A DNA stretch of 64,000 nt from Neurospora crassa OR74A (GCF_000182925.2 NC_026504.1:5456001-5520000), one strand, 5' to 3'; positions 13,301 to 26,311 are shown, numbered from the stretch's first letter. Translations and numbers: made by a program. The notes: generated from the letters alone by a model not told the origin.

Positions 13301-15842
13301 ACAAGTTGCGTGATCTTTGCATACACCATTTTGTCCGAGCTTTGCCCGAGCTTAACGAAATCCTGAATGGACGGCACACTCTTCTTGTGAACCAAACGAG
13401 ATCGATGATGGTTGTTTGCAAGTCAACCGCCGTCGTCTTTCAATTTCTTGTTGTTTTGTTTTCTGATATGTAGTTTAATCACTATGTACATCAAAAATGC
13501 CCCTCCCCACCCATGTTCTCCATGATGGGACGGCCAAGCGGGCCAACATGCCCCTCAAACTGCGCCCCGGTCAAAACCAATCCAGCGGCGGCCTGAGGTG
13601 CTCCAGTGTTTCCCGTCTTCGTCTCCAAAATGACGGGCCATGCTATGCTGGGAACGGAATCCGCTCTTGACAACAACCCAACACTGCAGCGGTGAATGGT
13701 TATGCCATCCATACCTACAGGGCATCCTTTTACGGCTTCTGCTGACCCGTAGAACGATGACACCATCTCACAAGAACAAGGCCATTCAGTCTCTTGAAAC
13801 ACGCACTTGGATCTGGGACCAAAGACCCCTAAGAACTGATCATCGAGCCATCCACCATCCTCGCCGACACACCGATGGCCAGCCAATTTTACAGGCCAAG
13901 CTAACTTGACCAAGATCTTCACTTTGCAGCATGGCTAGCCAACCCTTTTACTTAGCCGCTTCCTAGGCGTCATTAAACGACAAAATCAAGGCGGTTTCGT
14001 GGTGAAGCTGTCGGTGTCTTCCACTGGCAACTGAGGACCTGTCATGGTGAGGCGGTCCCTGGCTGTTCTCCCACTCTTCTCATCAAATGAAATGTTCCGA
14101 CACCCGGGCTGGCTTCGCTCATCATTACGCGGATGATCTTGGGGGGGCGTCTGCACCGTGGTCCAACCTCTTTGGGCATGTTACACAGGCCAACAGTCAC
14201 CAGAAAGCCCGGAGTGATCATCCCCGTTGCCGCGACACCCAAAGCCTGCGAGTACCTACGTACGGTACAGTACCGTAACGAGTAACGACACCTTCTCGAA
14301 GCAAGCCCTCGGCCCTTCTTCGTAAACACCCTGCGCTGTCAATTTATCACTGCACAGTCAAGGTATACTATGTATGTGCATCCCCGGCACCCCTTGGCGG
14401 TCAGTTTCGTTTCTTCCACACCAACAAATGACGGCGACTGCGACCAAAAACTGATTTTGCATCTCGCGGTAGAAATGAACGAGCGAGCGAACCATGGATC
14501 TGCGCACCTTCGGCGGTGATTCCTCAAAGGGAAATCCGCCTTGGCGATTTAAAATCATGGCTGATGATCGCCGCCAGGATCCTGCACGCTAACACAGACG
14601 CATTGTCCAACCTCGGTTTGAGGGAACTCGGGCGAGGATTTCGCGGCCGCAACTTTTGCAACTGCAATTGAAATTTCGAATTGTCGAATTCGTTAAAAGC
14701 GCCGACTAGCATGGTCAGAGATAGGGACCCTTCTAATCCAAGGAATTGGTCTTGGATGCAATTTGCGCAGGCCCGTCAGAGAGAAGAAAAAGGGCGCAAC
14801 GCCTTGGTCATGACCGTGCTTCTGGCTGCAACAAATGGCCTGACAATCTGACCAAAAGGTGAGCAAAAGGAACCCGACCGAATGGGTTGGCTGGTTGTTG
14901 AGTGTTCGTGACGAGGACACAGGCCAATAAGAGTATCTGCTCGATTCTCGAGGTCATCAATGACCTGCTCAATGCACACCAAGCACACCCCCTTTCGAGC
15001 CAACACTACGTAGTGTACTATGTACAGAGTGTCAACCCAACCTAGGGTGCCGATTCCGCCGATGCAGCAAGTGATAAGCCTGCTGGAGGTGGCCTATTAC
15101 GGCATTTACTCGGCGTTGTTGCTGGCAACGAAGAACGGTGAAGTGCAAGGACAACGGCCTCGTGGGCTGTCCACAGAATTCACACGAGTTTCACAGCCTA
15201 CAATCTGAAGCTCTCCTGCTTCGCGCCGTCTTGAGTCTGTCAAGCTTTTGTGCTCCATCGGAGCGTATTCCACACGGGTGCAACGTACGTCAACTGCTCT
15301 GCTAAGTGGAAGCCATTGCCGACGGCAGCTGTCCACTGGCAAGGGGCAACGGCAGCGGCAGCGCCCGCAACAGCTTCTAGAAGGGTTTGTAAACAGCGAA
15401 TAAGCTCGACAAGGACTCCTACAGTGTATGTTCTGACGGTCTCGCATCATCTTCAAATCACCGAACCCCCCCTCCCCATCTTTACACTACCACAATCAGC
15501 ATCGCCAGCATCAGCATCATCGGGATCGGAGGAGGTTGGCTCTTTGTGGCAAAACGTACCGTTTGCATAATTCGTTATGAGCATCATCGAGTGGGTTGCT
15601 CGCCTTGTTGATTTCTCCCCGAGTCATGGCTCCACGCCGCGGCATCGGCCTTTCACTTCGCGGCCTGGTCCATGCCAGAAATGCTCCACTTGACCGTGAG
15701 CAGAGGTCGGCCCCGACTGGTCCGGGCTGCCGGTGTCTTCTTGACTGCCGCTTGGCGGTCTGTTGCAGGCCGACCTCCTCGCTCCGGTTTGCTCTTGCTC
15801 AACAACGTGGCTAGCGCTGTTATTCGTCGCTGTGAATGTCGG

Positions 15843-15846
<4 letters not shown>

Positions 15847-15883
<37 letters not shown>
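15847..15883 (+). repeat. Poly-T tract (T37)
   Basis: An uninterrupted run of 37 T in unique intergenic sequence. There is no target-site duplication or upstream element body that would make it the tail of a retroposon, so it is listed as a simple homopolymer. Confidence 0.9.
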
Positions 15884-16640
15884 CTCTTTGCCTTGTTCGC
15901 TTGGCTTGCGTGCTGCATGTCGATTTTTCGGCCAATGGTCATTCTCCTTCTGACACTTGTCAGTCTCTCTTGAAGTCTTTTGGTGTAACCATGCAACTGC
16001 CTGCCCCCCCCCCCTAACTCAAATCAACTCCAGAAAATCTCTTTGCTTTCTCGTCGCGGCTGTACCAGGGGGCAGTGGTATTGCAATGGCATCGTCGTAT
16101 CGTGGTAATCTTGGTGAAGATCTGATCTGGTCCTTGACAAAAGCCAAGCCGCCGATATCAAAACAGGGAAGTTTTTGTTGAGGTCCCCTAGGTGCCGAAG
16201 AAGAAGCCCTAACCGGAAACGGTTTGGTCAGGCGAGAGACGAGAAGAGAAGAGCGCAAAGTCACGGCTTCCTCCCGGGCGTGGGAATCCGACTTTGAGTT
16301 TGGTTGGAGGTTGGCCGTTTATCAAAGTGTTTTGGTCGCCGAGGAGAAAGCACGCCAACGCTTCGTATCACAAATGCGAGTTGACGTTGCAGGAGGTGGA
16401 ATTTGGAGAACCCCCCTCATCTTCCCCTACATCGCCCACGTCCCTTCCCGTGGTGTTCCACAACCCCTCTTTTTGCTCTCCAAGATGAAGGGACCCAAAA
16501 GTTCCCAGTCCCTTGGTGACGTGGTGTGCCTTATACATGTACCAAGGTGCTTCAAGTGAGGTCAGGCACCGCACCATCCATCCATACGGCTACGTGGGAC
16601 ACTACATGATCTAGCAGCTCGGCCGCCGGAGCAGAAGAAC

Positions 16641-16670
16641 AAAAAAAAAAGGGGGGGGGGGGGGGGGGGG
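16641..16670 (+). repeat. A-tract followed by poly-G (G20)
   Basis: Ten A are followed directly by 20 G. It is the second of three long G runs on the plus strand of this window and sits in DNA with no supported gene. Confidence 0.9.
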
Positions 16671-19523
16671 CTTAAAAAGTGGTTCGCGGGAGCGAGTGAG
16701 GATGGAGAGGAACGTCTTTGGAGCGTTCCGGCGCGCGGGAGGGGCGGTGGGCGCACCGGGGAAAACTGGGACTCCTTCTGCCCACCCCCACCGCCGAGCG
16801 ACGGGAGGGTCCACGAAAAAAAAAAATGGAGAGAGTCCGGGTTTTTTTCCATCGATCACGTTCATCCACCCACACACAACCCGCTTTCGCTCCCACTTTG
16901 TTCACCACCACCGCCCATGGACCGCCCACCGTTCACGCGTTTTCTCCTTCCTCCACCAGGCCCAAACCCACTCTACACTACAAGCGCCCGCATTCCCACA
17001 ATTCCTGTTGCGAATCGGTTTTCGCGGGCACGCACCAGACACCCACATCACGTCCAAACGGAAGGGGATGATGGGATCGCAGATGCCAGATGCCTGATGG
17101 ATGGGTAGGCTTAAGTTGCTCGGAAGATGAGATGGAGGGCTGCCCGCCCCGATGGATAGTGCACCAGAGATCTCGGGAACTCCACTGGACCCATGAGTTT
17201 AATGACACCCATGAGCCCACGGGCGAACCGCTGAATGGGGCTGAACAACGGTTGAAGTTGCCGAAAGGCTGGTGGGCTGTGGATTTCCAAGCACTCCAAC
17301 AACAACCTAGAGATCAGATCACTGAAAAGGTGTATAAATCTCCACTATCTGCAATGACGACTACCATGGCCATCAATGTTTCCACAGAAATTTGTTCAAA
17401 GGCACTGGGAGAACGCATAAGACAAAAGCCAAAAGAGCCAAATCTTTTGCGTTTCTTTTTACACAATTGAAAAGGCGTCCATCATTCACCGCATCAAATC
17501 CCAAGACCCCAGAACCATGGAACTCGGCCAGATAGGGGCCAAAGGGGGAAGGGGAACCTGCACCACATGACCATGGCGTCTTTTTTATTCCCTCGCTCTT
17601 TGCTCGCTACAAACTCAAAGAGACGACAGAGAAACGAACGGCAAGCAGGCGCTGCCAGAAGGCGAACCTTGACGGCCAGCCAGCCAGCCAGCGAAAGTGG
17701 TAGCCTGGTTCACTAGACTCCCAGATTGGCTAGTATTAGGCCTTGAGTAGGACCCTGTATCTTACTAGGGCCTGTTGGCGTTGCTTCGTGTGTTGCTTGG
17801 TGCGCTTTTGAAAGGACCCTTGATCCTGGATTGACGACAACTCGGCCAGGGAATTCAAACTGGAAAGAAACGAAGAGAAAGGACTTCCGACCCTGGACTC
17901 TGGCCTGACTCCTGGGCTTGCATAAGTTGCAGTCGGTAGCAGACAAGATATGAAGGAAAGTATGACATGAACTTTGATGCTTGCCTGAATGTGGAAAGAA
18001 TGCCTACGGTAATGCATTGATATCTTTTCTCATGTCAAAGAATCGCTCAAGGCAGGACAAGTTTGAACATGGACATGGAGCATGGGTCAGCCATGTGAAA
18101 TGAATCGTTCGAACTGTTCGAGGTATTCTGTCTTGGCGGCGAGGGGGGGTCTTCGAATTCCGCGAAATCACCCAAATCCCCAATTTACCCACGACATCAC
18201 CCTATGGTCAACGACAATGAGTGTTCTGGGGTTTCAGGAGAAGATGAGTGTGACAAGCATGTGACTGACACGACTTGACGCGCCGGCAATTCAGGGTGTG
18301 AGAACCCGGGCCAGAAATTGCTTTGGTCAACTGAATGATTGACTGGGCAGTCATGCTTGTTGGTGCCCGTTGATGCTGCTGGGCTGGTCAAAATCATACC
18401 CAGATGGTATTTTGTGATCAGATTACGGGAGTGAGATAAGGTTTTTACGCTATAGGCTACGACGTTGCTACGTTACACGGTAACGGCGCTTGAGGGGAAA
18501 AAAAGAAAAAAAAAAAGGAAAAAGAAAAAGAGAGGAAAAGACAAGGGCAAACATTTCGCAATAACAAAAAGAATGTTGGGATCTGCTCACTTCACACTAT
18601 GTAGCAACACACAAAGAGAGAGAGATTTTCCGACTCAAGTCCGAAGCCATTACATACACTAGCTGCTGCTCTTCTTTTTAACATGTAGTAATCCATGGAC
18701 TCATGTCCTCTGATTTGGTTAGGCGCGTTTCAAGACGACATGACTTGGAAAAGCTGAAAGGCTACCGTACACAGCTGCTCCATGCATGCCAGGTCAGTTA
18801 GGTGTACCTAGTATATCTCACCTAATTGTTTCAACCCCTTGATCGACATTTGACCATTTTGGTCACCGAGGGCGAGGGGGGGAGAAAAGCCGCCAGACAG
18901 TTTTGTAGTTTTATTTCCGGTCGAATGAACGATCGACTTTTGGTCTGTCTTTCTGTCTGTCTGTGTGTCTGTCTAACTTCTCTATTTTTTACTGTGCACG
19001 GCAACGGGACCGGCAACGGCAATAGTGTACCATACAGCGTGCATACATATATCGTCAGAACTAAATCTCGCCTTGGGCTTGCCTTGCTTGGGGCCAACGG
19101 CAAGGGAGTTCAATTGTGAACCCAAGTTCACCAAGCCTAACTCGTAAAAGAGAAAAAAAAAAAAAAAAAAAAAGTGATGCGGACAAAGGTGAGACAGGAG
19201 AGACAGGACGTCCGTCAGCAAAAAGATTGCCTACCTTGTTCGGTATGGATTGCTAAAGTAGGTAGCTGATTAATCGTCAAGGTCTGTCTGTCTGTCTGCT
19301 ATGCCATGCCATGCCATGCCACTCTCACCCATCACTTGTTGTTGCCGTGAACCTACGAACTTGTAAGCCTTGTTGACGTGGTACAAGGAAATTGGCTCTT
19401 TGCTTTTTTTTCTTTTTTTTCCCTATATATTTTTTTCTATTTCTATTTCTATTTCTAAACTTGTATGTATGCCTTTAACGTTCTGGTCAAATTACAGACA
19501 GAGGAGAAAAGCTCCGTTGATTT

Positions 19524-19588
19524 GCATAGCATAGCATAGCATAGCATAGCATAGCATAGCATAGCATAGCATAGCATAGCATAGCATA
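19524..19588. repeat. GCATA pentanucleotide microsatellite
   Basis: Thirteen perfect tandem copies of GCATA (65 bp). The unit is not a multiple of three and the array lies outside genes. Perfect arrays of this length usually vary between strains. Confidence 0.95.
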
Positions 19589-19632
19589 CCGTACATACAT
19601 ACAACATACCTTAGCATAAGCATGGGTACATA

Positions 19633-19670
19633 GTAGGTAGGTAGGTAGGTAGGTAGGTAGGTAGGTAAGT
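19633..19670. repeat. GTAG tetranucleotide repeat
   Basis: About nine copies of the GTAG unit ending in GTAAGTAG. The same GGTA/TACC unit recurs as short arrays in most intergenic regions of this window. Confidence 0.85.
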
Positions 19671-20857
19671 AGACAGACTGAGAAGTGATGAATCGTACAT
19701 ATATCTAGTACCCTACACCACACTACACTACACTACACTACTATGTATGTGTATGTATGCACACACCTAGGTGGGGTGGGGAGGGTAGGGTGGTGGTGGT
19801 GCCTGACCTGAGTTGAGGTGACTGCGACTCTCTTTCTTTCTTTCTCTCAGTCTCTCTCTCTGTGTCTGTGAATTGACTCGCTCCTCTCTGAACTGCACCT
19901 GCCAATTGCGTAGCACGAATTACGATTTGGTGTATACTACATTATTACTCTATGTACTGTATCCTACGGTGAGTATGTATGTATGTATGTACGACCTCAG
20001 TAAGCTACCTGTCTACCTATAGCATGGCAGGACTCAACAACAAAAAAAAAAGAAAGGCAAAAGCAGAAAAAAGAAAAAACTTACAGCCTTCTTCTATCAT
20101 AGGCACTTACACACTTGTCTACTACCTACAGGTAAAAAGAGAAACAGCGAGAAAAAAGAAACACACATACAGCCGGGTACCTACTTCCGGTCGAGTAAGA
20201 GAGACCTATCTTGGAAGGAGGTTGGCTTGGCTTTGCTACCTACACTACACTACACTAGACCTACCTAGAGATGCATATGGCGGCTAGAGAGAAAAGAAAG
20301 AAAAGAACGAATATCTTCTCCCATTCATTCATTGCTTGCTGCTGCCAGGGACATACACACTACCTACATTTGAGACATACCTCTAGACTACATTTGAGAC
20401 ATACATACATCCCCCTTCCCCCCCCCCCAAAGACGCTAGAACTACAACTACACTACACTACACTACCATCCCACTGCTTCCCCGACCATGCCTTGCCTTA
20501 CACAGTACATGTCCGAAGGTAGGTATCTAACTCGCTACCAAAATTCTCTTCGTTGAGCTGACCTATGTAACTGGCTCTCGTGATGTGTGTGATGTCATGG
20601 TATATAGAAAGAAAGAACGAAAGCAGTCAAGAAAAGGAAAAGGCCGACGCAGAAAGAAAGAATGGCCATCCACAGAAAAAGGGCAGCCAAGGAAAAGAAG
20701 AAGAAGGAATTACACCGAGGGATTCTTCGCCGGTTCAGTGATGGTAGCTACCTACTCTACGTAGCTAGCTAGGTAAGAAGGTAAGTACGTAGGTATGTAA
20801 GTAGGTGGAAGTGATCAGCAGGGGACGAACGGATTAAGAAAGGGGGGTCTCTTTGAT

Positions 20858-20930
20858 TCTTCTTCTTCGTCGTCTTCTTCTTCTTCTTCTTCTTCTTCGT
20901 CGTCTTCTTCTTCTTCTTCTTCTTCTTCTG
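20858..20930. repeat. TTC/GTC trinucleotide repeat
   Basis: About 73 bp of TTC repeats interrupted twice by GTCGTC in the same arrangement, which suggests an internal duplication of a longer unit. It is not in a supported reading frame. Confidence 0.9.
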
Positions 20931-23130
20931 CCTCCTAAAGGGGTATACACTACACTAGACACTATGTGCACTACACTACATACATTCGTGCCTAGTTTGA
21001 CTTCTTGATGACCTACCTACCAGGTTTAGATATTGTGTCAGACAGTTGGTGATCAAGATAGATGGTTCAAGATGGTTGGTGTAATATGTAGTAGGTAAGC
21101 AACCTAACCTAAGTGTCCGTAAGCGAGACTTGTGTTAGTTCAGTTCAGCTCTTGTTATTGTTATTGTTCTTGTTCTTGTAGATGATCTAGGATGGAAAAG
21201 AGTACTACACGTTGATGTAGATTGCTGCATGGGAAGTCTTCAAGTACCTCTAATGAATTGACGGAACCAAGTATCTACCTAGGTAGAAATTTGAAGGGAC
21301 TGCGTGAAGCTGAAGGAGCAATGAATGACTGTCCAGAGGACAACTCTCCAGTGAGTATGTCGTCATGTTAGTGCTACCTACCCACCTGCCTACCTACCTG
21401 CCTACCTGAAGGTGTCCGGAGATAATGATGATGATGGTGGTGATACCAACCTATAACTAGGTGGACAGTGTCCGCGGAGATTGTTCCGCACAGATTGGGT
21501 ATAGTGACATTGGACATGTGTACTGACTTGTATGTGCCAAGTGACAAGTACTACCTACATAGGTAGTATACTGTATAGTAAGCGAAGAGGGAGGGAAAAA
21601 AAAAAAAAAAAAAAGCAATGTTGTCTATCCAGCCTTGAAAGTATGCAAAGTATAGAACGAAAAGGGCAAGTAGGATTTTGTTCCGGAGCAATGGCCCCGC
21701 TGGGTAACGACACTTGATCACATTCAAGGGAATTGGCCCCGATTCATCGCTCGGATGTCTGGATTAGGAAGAAGTGGTGGAAGTGATGGAGACGTGAAAG
21801 ATAGTACCCAGGTACCTACTGATGTAGGAAGTGAATGGAGGTATCATGGGTTGTAACAGTAAACATAAACTTGAACTTCGTTATGGTTGGATATTGACAT
21901 CGAGATTGATTTTGTAAATAATCGAGGGCTATGAAAAAAAAAAAAAAAAAAGGAAAAAAAAAAAAAAAGAAAGAAGAAAGGAAGGCGAGTGGCAAAGACG
22001 AACATGAAAATCCAACTGAAAGAAACCGGATTTGACACTCCCGCGGTAGGAGGTAGACTAAGCCTCATGGGATCTTGTCAAAGAACAGATGAGAGACGGG
22101 AGGAAAAATAGACCACCCCAAGGAACCTACATATCCAGTGTCACACATCTAGATGTACTTACCTGGTTACACGAAGGACCCTCTGGAAGGACATAGTCGT
22201 TGAACCTCTGCCGTGGTTCCCAAATGGGTAGAGGGAACAATGTAGGAAGCAAAGAACGTAGGAAGAAAGAACGTAGAAGAAAAGCACACCCTCATACTGA
22301 TGACTTCACAAGACATGATCAGCTTCTAGAGCCGAGTCAAGTGTAATCAAACGAGGGAAGTAAAGCAAACCTGGAAATGGGTACGACACCCTTTGGATAC
22401 AGCGCTCATGTAAGTCTACGTCTGTCTTTGAAGAAAGCGAGTGTTGCTATGCTGTATATTTATTCTTGTCACAGTCATCGGGAACATGAAGCAGGAAGTG
22501 AAAGTAATTCGTGAGACGAGGTTCTCTGATTGCTACTGATACTGATCTAGTAGTATTAGCAAGTGAATGCCCCACGGTGAAGTGCTGGTGAAGTGCTGGT
22601 AATGACATGACCTTCGAAATGAAGGGATGTAAGTCTGGGGTAAGTATGGCTGTAGTTGAGAAGTGGAAAACTTCGGAGATAACCACGGTATAACCTACAT
22701 TAATAAGGGGTACCAGGCGTCTCAAACACAAGGCATTTGTAGTATCGCAATAAACAAACGTGAAGAGCTCATGAATCGTCACACGAATGCCTCCCGTTTT
22801 TCAGCTCCCCCGTCTTTAAACTCGCATCCAGTTCCAAAAACCTGAGGCATACAAAAAATGTTGTTGAACAAATGGGTATCAGTCCTGCTGCTATCCTAGG
22901 TGTGTAAAACGAATAACCATGCCATCCATTCCATGCCCTGCCGTGCCGCTATGTCTTTCAGCAATGGTATTCATAACTCTCTATGTGCCTCATCACAATC
23001 CAACGAACACCTCAACACCTTGTCCCATCCTACACCCTTTACCTTTTATAACCCCCCGACCCTATATTCCCAACAATTCCTCACCTGTTATCACCATAAT
23101 CTCACACACCTACACCATCCCTCGCCTCAC

Positions 23131-23377
23131 CTACCCCTGATACCTTGCCCTCCCTGCCCCCTTATAGTACCCCATCATATCCAACGCCAAAGGAACCATC
23201 TCCGCCAGACTCTCCCCCACCTTCCCCATCCCATTCTCTTGTCCATATCCATATCCATATCCATATCCAAATCCCTTATTCTTACTAGCAGCCGCCTTCT
23301 CTCCCAACCCTTTACACACCGTCAAGAAAACCTCGACTTTCTTTCTGAACATGGCGTACAAACTTTCTGGTGTGTCG

Positions 23378-23412
<35 letters not shown>

Positions 23413-26311
23413 GGCGTACGCTTCGTCTTTGCTTTTTCCTTTCTTATTGAAGGCTGGTGGTTTCTTGTTCTGGTTGTTGTTGAGGGATCTCATGAGTCTG
23501 GCGAAGTGCAAGATGATGGTAAAGATTTCTTCCAGAAGTTGGAGAACGGGTGTCTGGCGCTTTCGCAAGAAGAGAGCGGACATGATTTCGTCGAGGCAGT
23601 GGGATTGCTTATCGCGGACTAGGTCAGGAGAGCAGGATTTTCTGTTGTTCTTGTTGTTCTTGGATGATGAGGAGCGAGAGGTGCCCTGTTCAGAGTGTCC
23701 GACGCTGGCATTGTCGTCGTCTTGGGCCCCGGATCCCGTGCCAAGGAACTCGGCTTCTATCGAGTCCAACCACTCCTCGAATTGGTTCCAGATGGAAGTG
23801 ATGCCCAAGTCAAAGAAGTAGTTCGCCATCTTGGAAACGAAGTGGTTCGCCTCCGCGCAGAAGCGGATGGCGGCGTTGCTGAGGCGGGTACGACGAGCAA
23901 GCAGCTGGACGTCGCGAGAGAGGTGGTTGACTACGTACAACATACGTAGAATACGAAGTAGATGCTTGTTGATGCGGTCGTACTTGAGAAGAATAACGGG
24001 GGTCATGATATTCTGCAGTCCTGACGGAGCCTTGTACGACAGTCGTAGAAAGTCCAACGCTTCCAACCCGTCAGGGTCCATGCACTTGTTGATCTCCTCC
24101 GGCGTGAGATCGCGCACAGCGAAGCTGAGATTACCGGGTAGATCAGAGCTGTAGGTGCGGGAAAGCATTGATTTACCCATTCCTGCTACTTCCTCTTCTT
24201 GTCCGTCACCGTCTTTCTCAGCGGCAGGCGGCTCGTAGCAATCGGAGAGGACACCCATAAGCGCCAGACGGAGTTCGGAGCTGGCTGGTGGCCAGGTGTC
24301 TCGGCCGCCTAGTCGAAGACCCATGACACCGCCGCTGAACGCAACGCCGGCTTTACGCTCGGCGGACTCGAGGTCGGGATCGAAGAGGGCGTGGGAAAGT
24401 CGGCTGCAGAGCATGCCGTTGCCTAAGAGGAAGTATTGTCTCATGAGATTGGTATGCACTCGGAGTTTGTGAGGGCCGAGGAGAAGTTTCATGCATTCGT
24501 CATTGACAAGCTTGAACTGGGTGTCGACGAGTGAGCCGAAAGAGAGTAAGGGAACAAGTGACCAATGTGGGTTGAAGCCCTCCTCCTTGTTGTGGTCCAC
24601 GGTTGAGTACAGGCGGTTGTGAAGCATGGTGGTGAGTTCATCGTGAAACTCGTTGTTGTGAAGAGGCTGAGCTAGCTGGTTGATTGAGGCGAGTACAGCA
24701 GCAGCGACTTCTTCCTCACTCTTTCCGAAGTAGGTGAGCTTGTACTCGTTGGGTTCATGTGTAGTAGATGGTCGTGTCGAGAACTGATCTCCTGATGCTG
24801 CGTTTTGCACCAAGCGAGTCACGGCAGCTTTGTACTCGTTGACTCTCGTTTCTAGCATTGTTATAGCATCCCAGGAGAATTGCCACTCGAGTTTGGGTGG
24901 TTGGGTAAGCGCAACGACGTTCCGTTTTGAGAGAGAGTGATCTGGATGGTGCTCTTTGAGGAAGCGCAGATTTCGCCCGGTGTCGAAGATGGAGCGAGCC
25001 ATGTCCTGAGGCACAAATGAAGGCATCCTGTCCTCGTCTAGGAAAAACTCGGGTTCCTCAAGCTCAAAACCATGATCGTCTATCCACATCTTGTCGGCCA
25101 CTTTGACAAAGGACTTGCCTGAACCCGTCTTGGAGATTGGGGCGCCTTCTTCGTTCTTTAGACCAATCCACTCTTCGACGAACTCGATCCACGGCTTTGA
25201 GGCAAGGCGTAGCACTTCGCAGATGACGTCGGGTAGTAGGCCACCTTGGTACTCGGCGGCCTGAGCTTCCCGGAAGAGGCATGAGAGCATTCCTTCTTCC
25301 GACTTTTCTTCAGCCAGCTTCTTACTGAGCGCGTGGAAATACGTCAGGATGGCGTGCGCCGGCTTAACAACGGATTGTAGCTGAAGTATGGACCGGACAG
25401 CCTTGCTGCGGGCAGCAACCTCGGTCTGGACAGCCACGACCAGTTGATCTACCACTTTTGCTAGGGCGACGCTTGTTGGCGTGGGTGATTCGAAATAAGC
25501 CGACTCGGAAAATGACAAAAGGGCCTTGACGGCGTTTCCACAATCAAGGCAAAACTGATCCATGCCTTGTATCGACTGAACAGAGACACCCGAGATCCTA
25601 AGCTGAGGTGCCGTCTTCACAAATGAGCCCTTTTCCGAATCCCATGAGAAGAGAACAGAGCTTCTCCCCTGTGCCAGCCCTAACAGACAGGCGTAGTACA
25701 AGGCATTGTCGAGGATATCGGGAACAGGCTCTGTGCCATCGTCCGGGATATCGGTTATGAGGGCGTCGAAAGCAACAGGCCCAGCCTCGCTGATGAAGAC
25801 GACATCAGATGGACCATGGTGGGCGGTCGGATTGAATGCCTCCCAGGATTTGTACTCGGGTGTCTTGGGTTCGACGTCTTCCAATGTGAGCCAGTAGTCC
25901 TCCTCCTCGTCGTCATCTAGGTCAATTTGAGATTCGCCCTTCTTGCCCTTCTCAGCGCTGTCAATGCCGTCGGAGAAGATATCGTCGGAGAGTTGTGGTT
26001 CATTGCTAAGAGCAGCGTCTCGCAAAACGGGAGGTAGTCTGAAGAAGCTGGTCTGGCCTTCGTCTTGAAGCGGGCGTTTGAGAGAATTCAGAGGCTTGTC
26101 TTGGTCTCCGAATGGAAGGAATTGGAAAGAAGAGCCTGGATGGGAGTTAGCATCTTTGTCTGCATACAGTCAGTCGCATTAACATGCCTGATATTTCCAG
26201 GTTGGGTGAAAAGAGAGGGTTTGCGGCTTTGTCTTGGTCCAAGAACCTCGATGACCGCCAGAAATTGGGAATTGCGAAGAGGTCCGCGGAAGTGTCCCTT
26301 TCCTCAGCCAT
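23131..26311 (-). CDS. Gamma-tubulin complex component, GCP6/Alp16-like
   Basis: Exons 26311-26188 and 26135-23131 give 1042 residues. The protein belongs to the Spc97/Spc98 (GCP) family that scaffolds the gamma-tubulin ring complex at spindle pole bodies. The N-terminus (start MAEERDTSADLFAIPNFW) and an acidic stretch before a WLTLEDV-type motif fit GCP6-type proteins. The C-terminal GCP fold is visible around FGSLVDTQFKLVNDEC, the LRVHTNLMRQYFLLGNG segment and the KYDRINKHLLRILRMLY helix, which are typical of the gamma-tubulin-binding domain. Intron 1 (52 nt) has an apparent GC donor (CAG|GCATGT), a CTAAC branch site and a CCAG acceptor; no GT donor keeps frame. Poly-Asn (about residues 950-961) and a Gly-Tyr repeat (about 996-1006) occur near the C-terminus. 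It is divergent from EAF7. GCP5 is an alternative subfamily call. Confidence 0.85.
23243..23272. repeat. ATATCC hexanucleotide repeat in the GCP6-like gene
   Basis: Five copies of a 6-bp unit in the coding region, read on the minus strand as alternating Gly-Tyr. Length changes would stay in frame and alter only the low-complexity tail. Confidence 0.85.
23377..23412. repeat. GTT/AAC trinucleotide repeat encoding poly-Asn
   Basis: Twelve AAC codons in a row (minus strand) in the GCP6-like protein, between the GCP core and its tail. Use of a single codon for all Asn shows recent slippage growth rather than selection for Asn with mixed codons. Confidence 0.9.

Larger units (their letters stand above)
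6299..13490. other. Gene-poor intergenic region, left half
   Basis: Upstream side of the zinc-finger gene. The first part is probably its promoter and 5' UTR. I find no frame with recognisable protein features. The longest open frames are 243 codons on the minus strand (11408-12139), 166 codons plus (12797-13297) and 139 codons plus (8457-8876); none has a domain, a convincing intron set or a familiar motif. A G23 run lies at 7365-7387 and a short GAGACA repeat at 7500-7535. Base composition is ordinary, so this is not an AT-rich mutated repeat. Confidence 0.55.
13491..18400. other. Gene-poor intergenic region, middle part
   Basis: No gene could be supported. The best candidate is a 143-codon minus frame (13922-13491) whose C-terminal half reads like ordinary protein (rich in Gly/Ala/Val, ending EGHF). 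It has no recognised domain, and I could not fix its start or splicing. A 126-codon plus frame (17090-17470) is also unrecognised. A T37 run (15847-15883) and a G20 run next to an A-tract (16641-16670) are present. Confidence 0.5.
18401..23130. other. Microsatellite-dense intergenic region
   Basis: About 4.7 kb with no supported gene and an unusual density of simple repeats: A-rich tracts (18500, 19150, 21597, 21930-21970), GTCT/TGTC near 18945-18975, GCATA at 19524-19588, GTAG at 19633-19670, GTAT near 19970-19990, CTACACTA-type runs, TTC/GTC at 20858-20930, and many GTAGGTA/TACCTAC blocks. The right edge adjoins the 3' end of the GCP6-like gene, so its 3' UTR lies here. Confidence 0.6.

Noticed and set aside
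22900-23622. 240-codon plus-strand open frame
   Set aside because: Overlaps the 3' end of the GCP6-like gene on the opposite strand; its Val run is the reverse of the poly-Asn codons.
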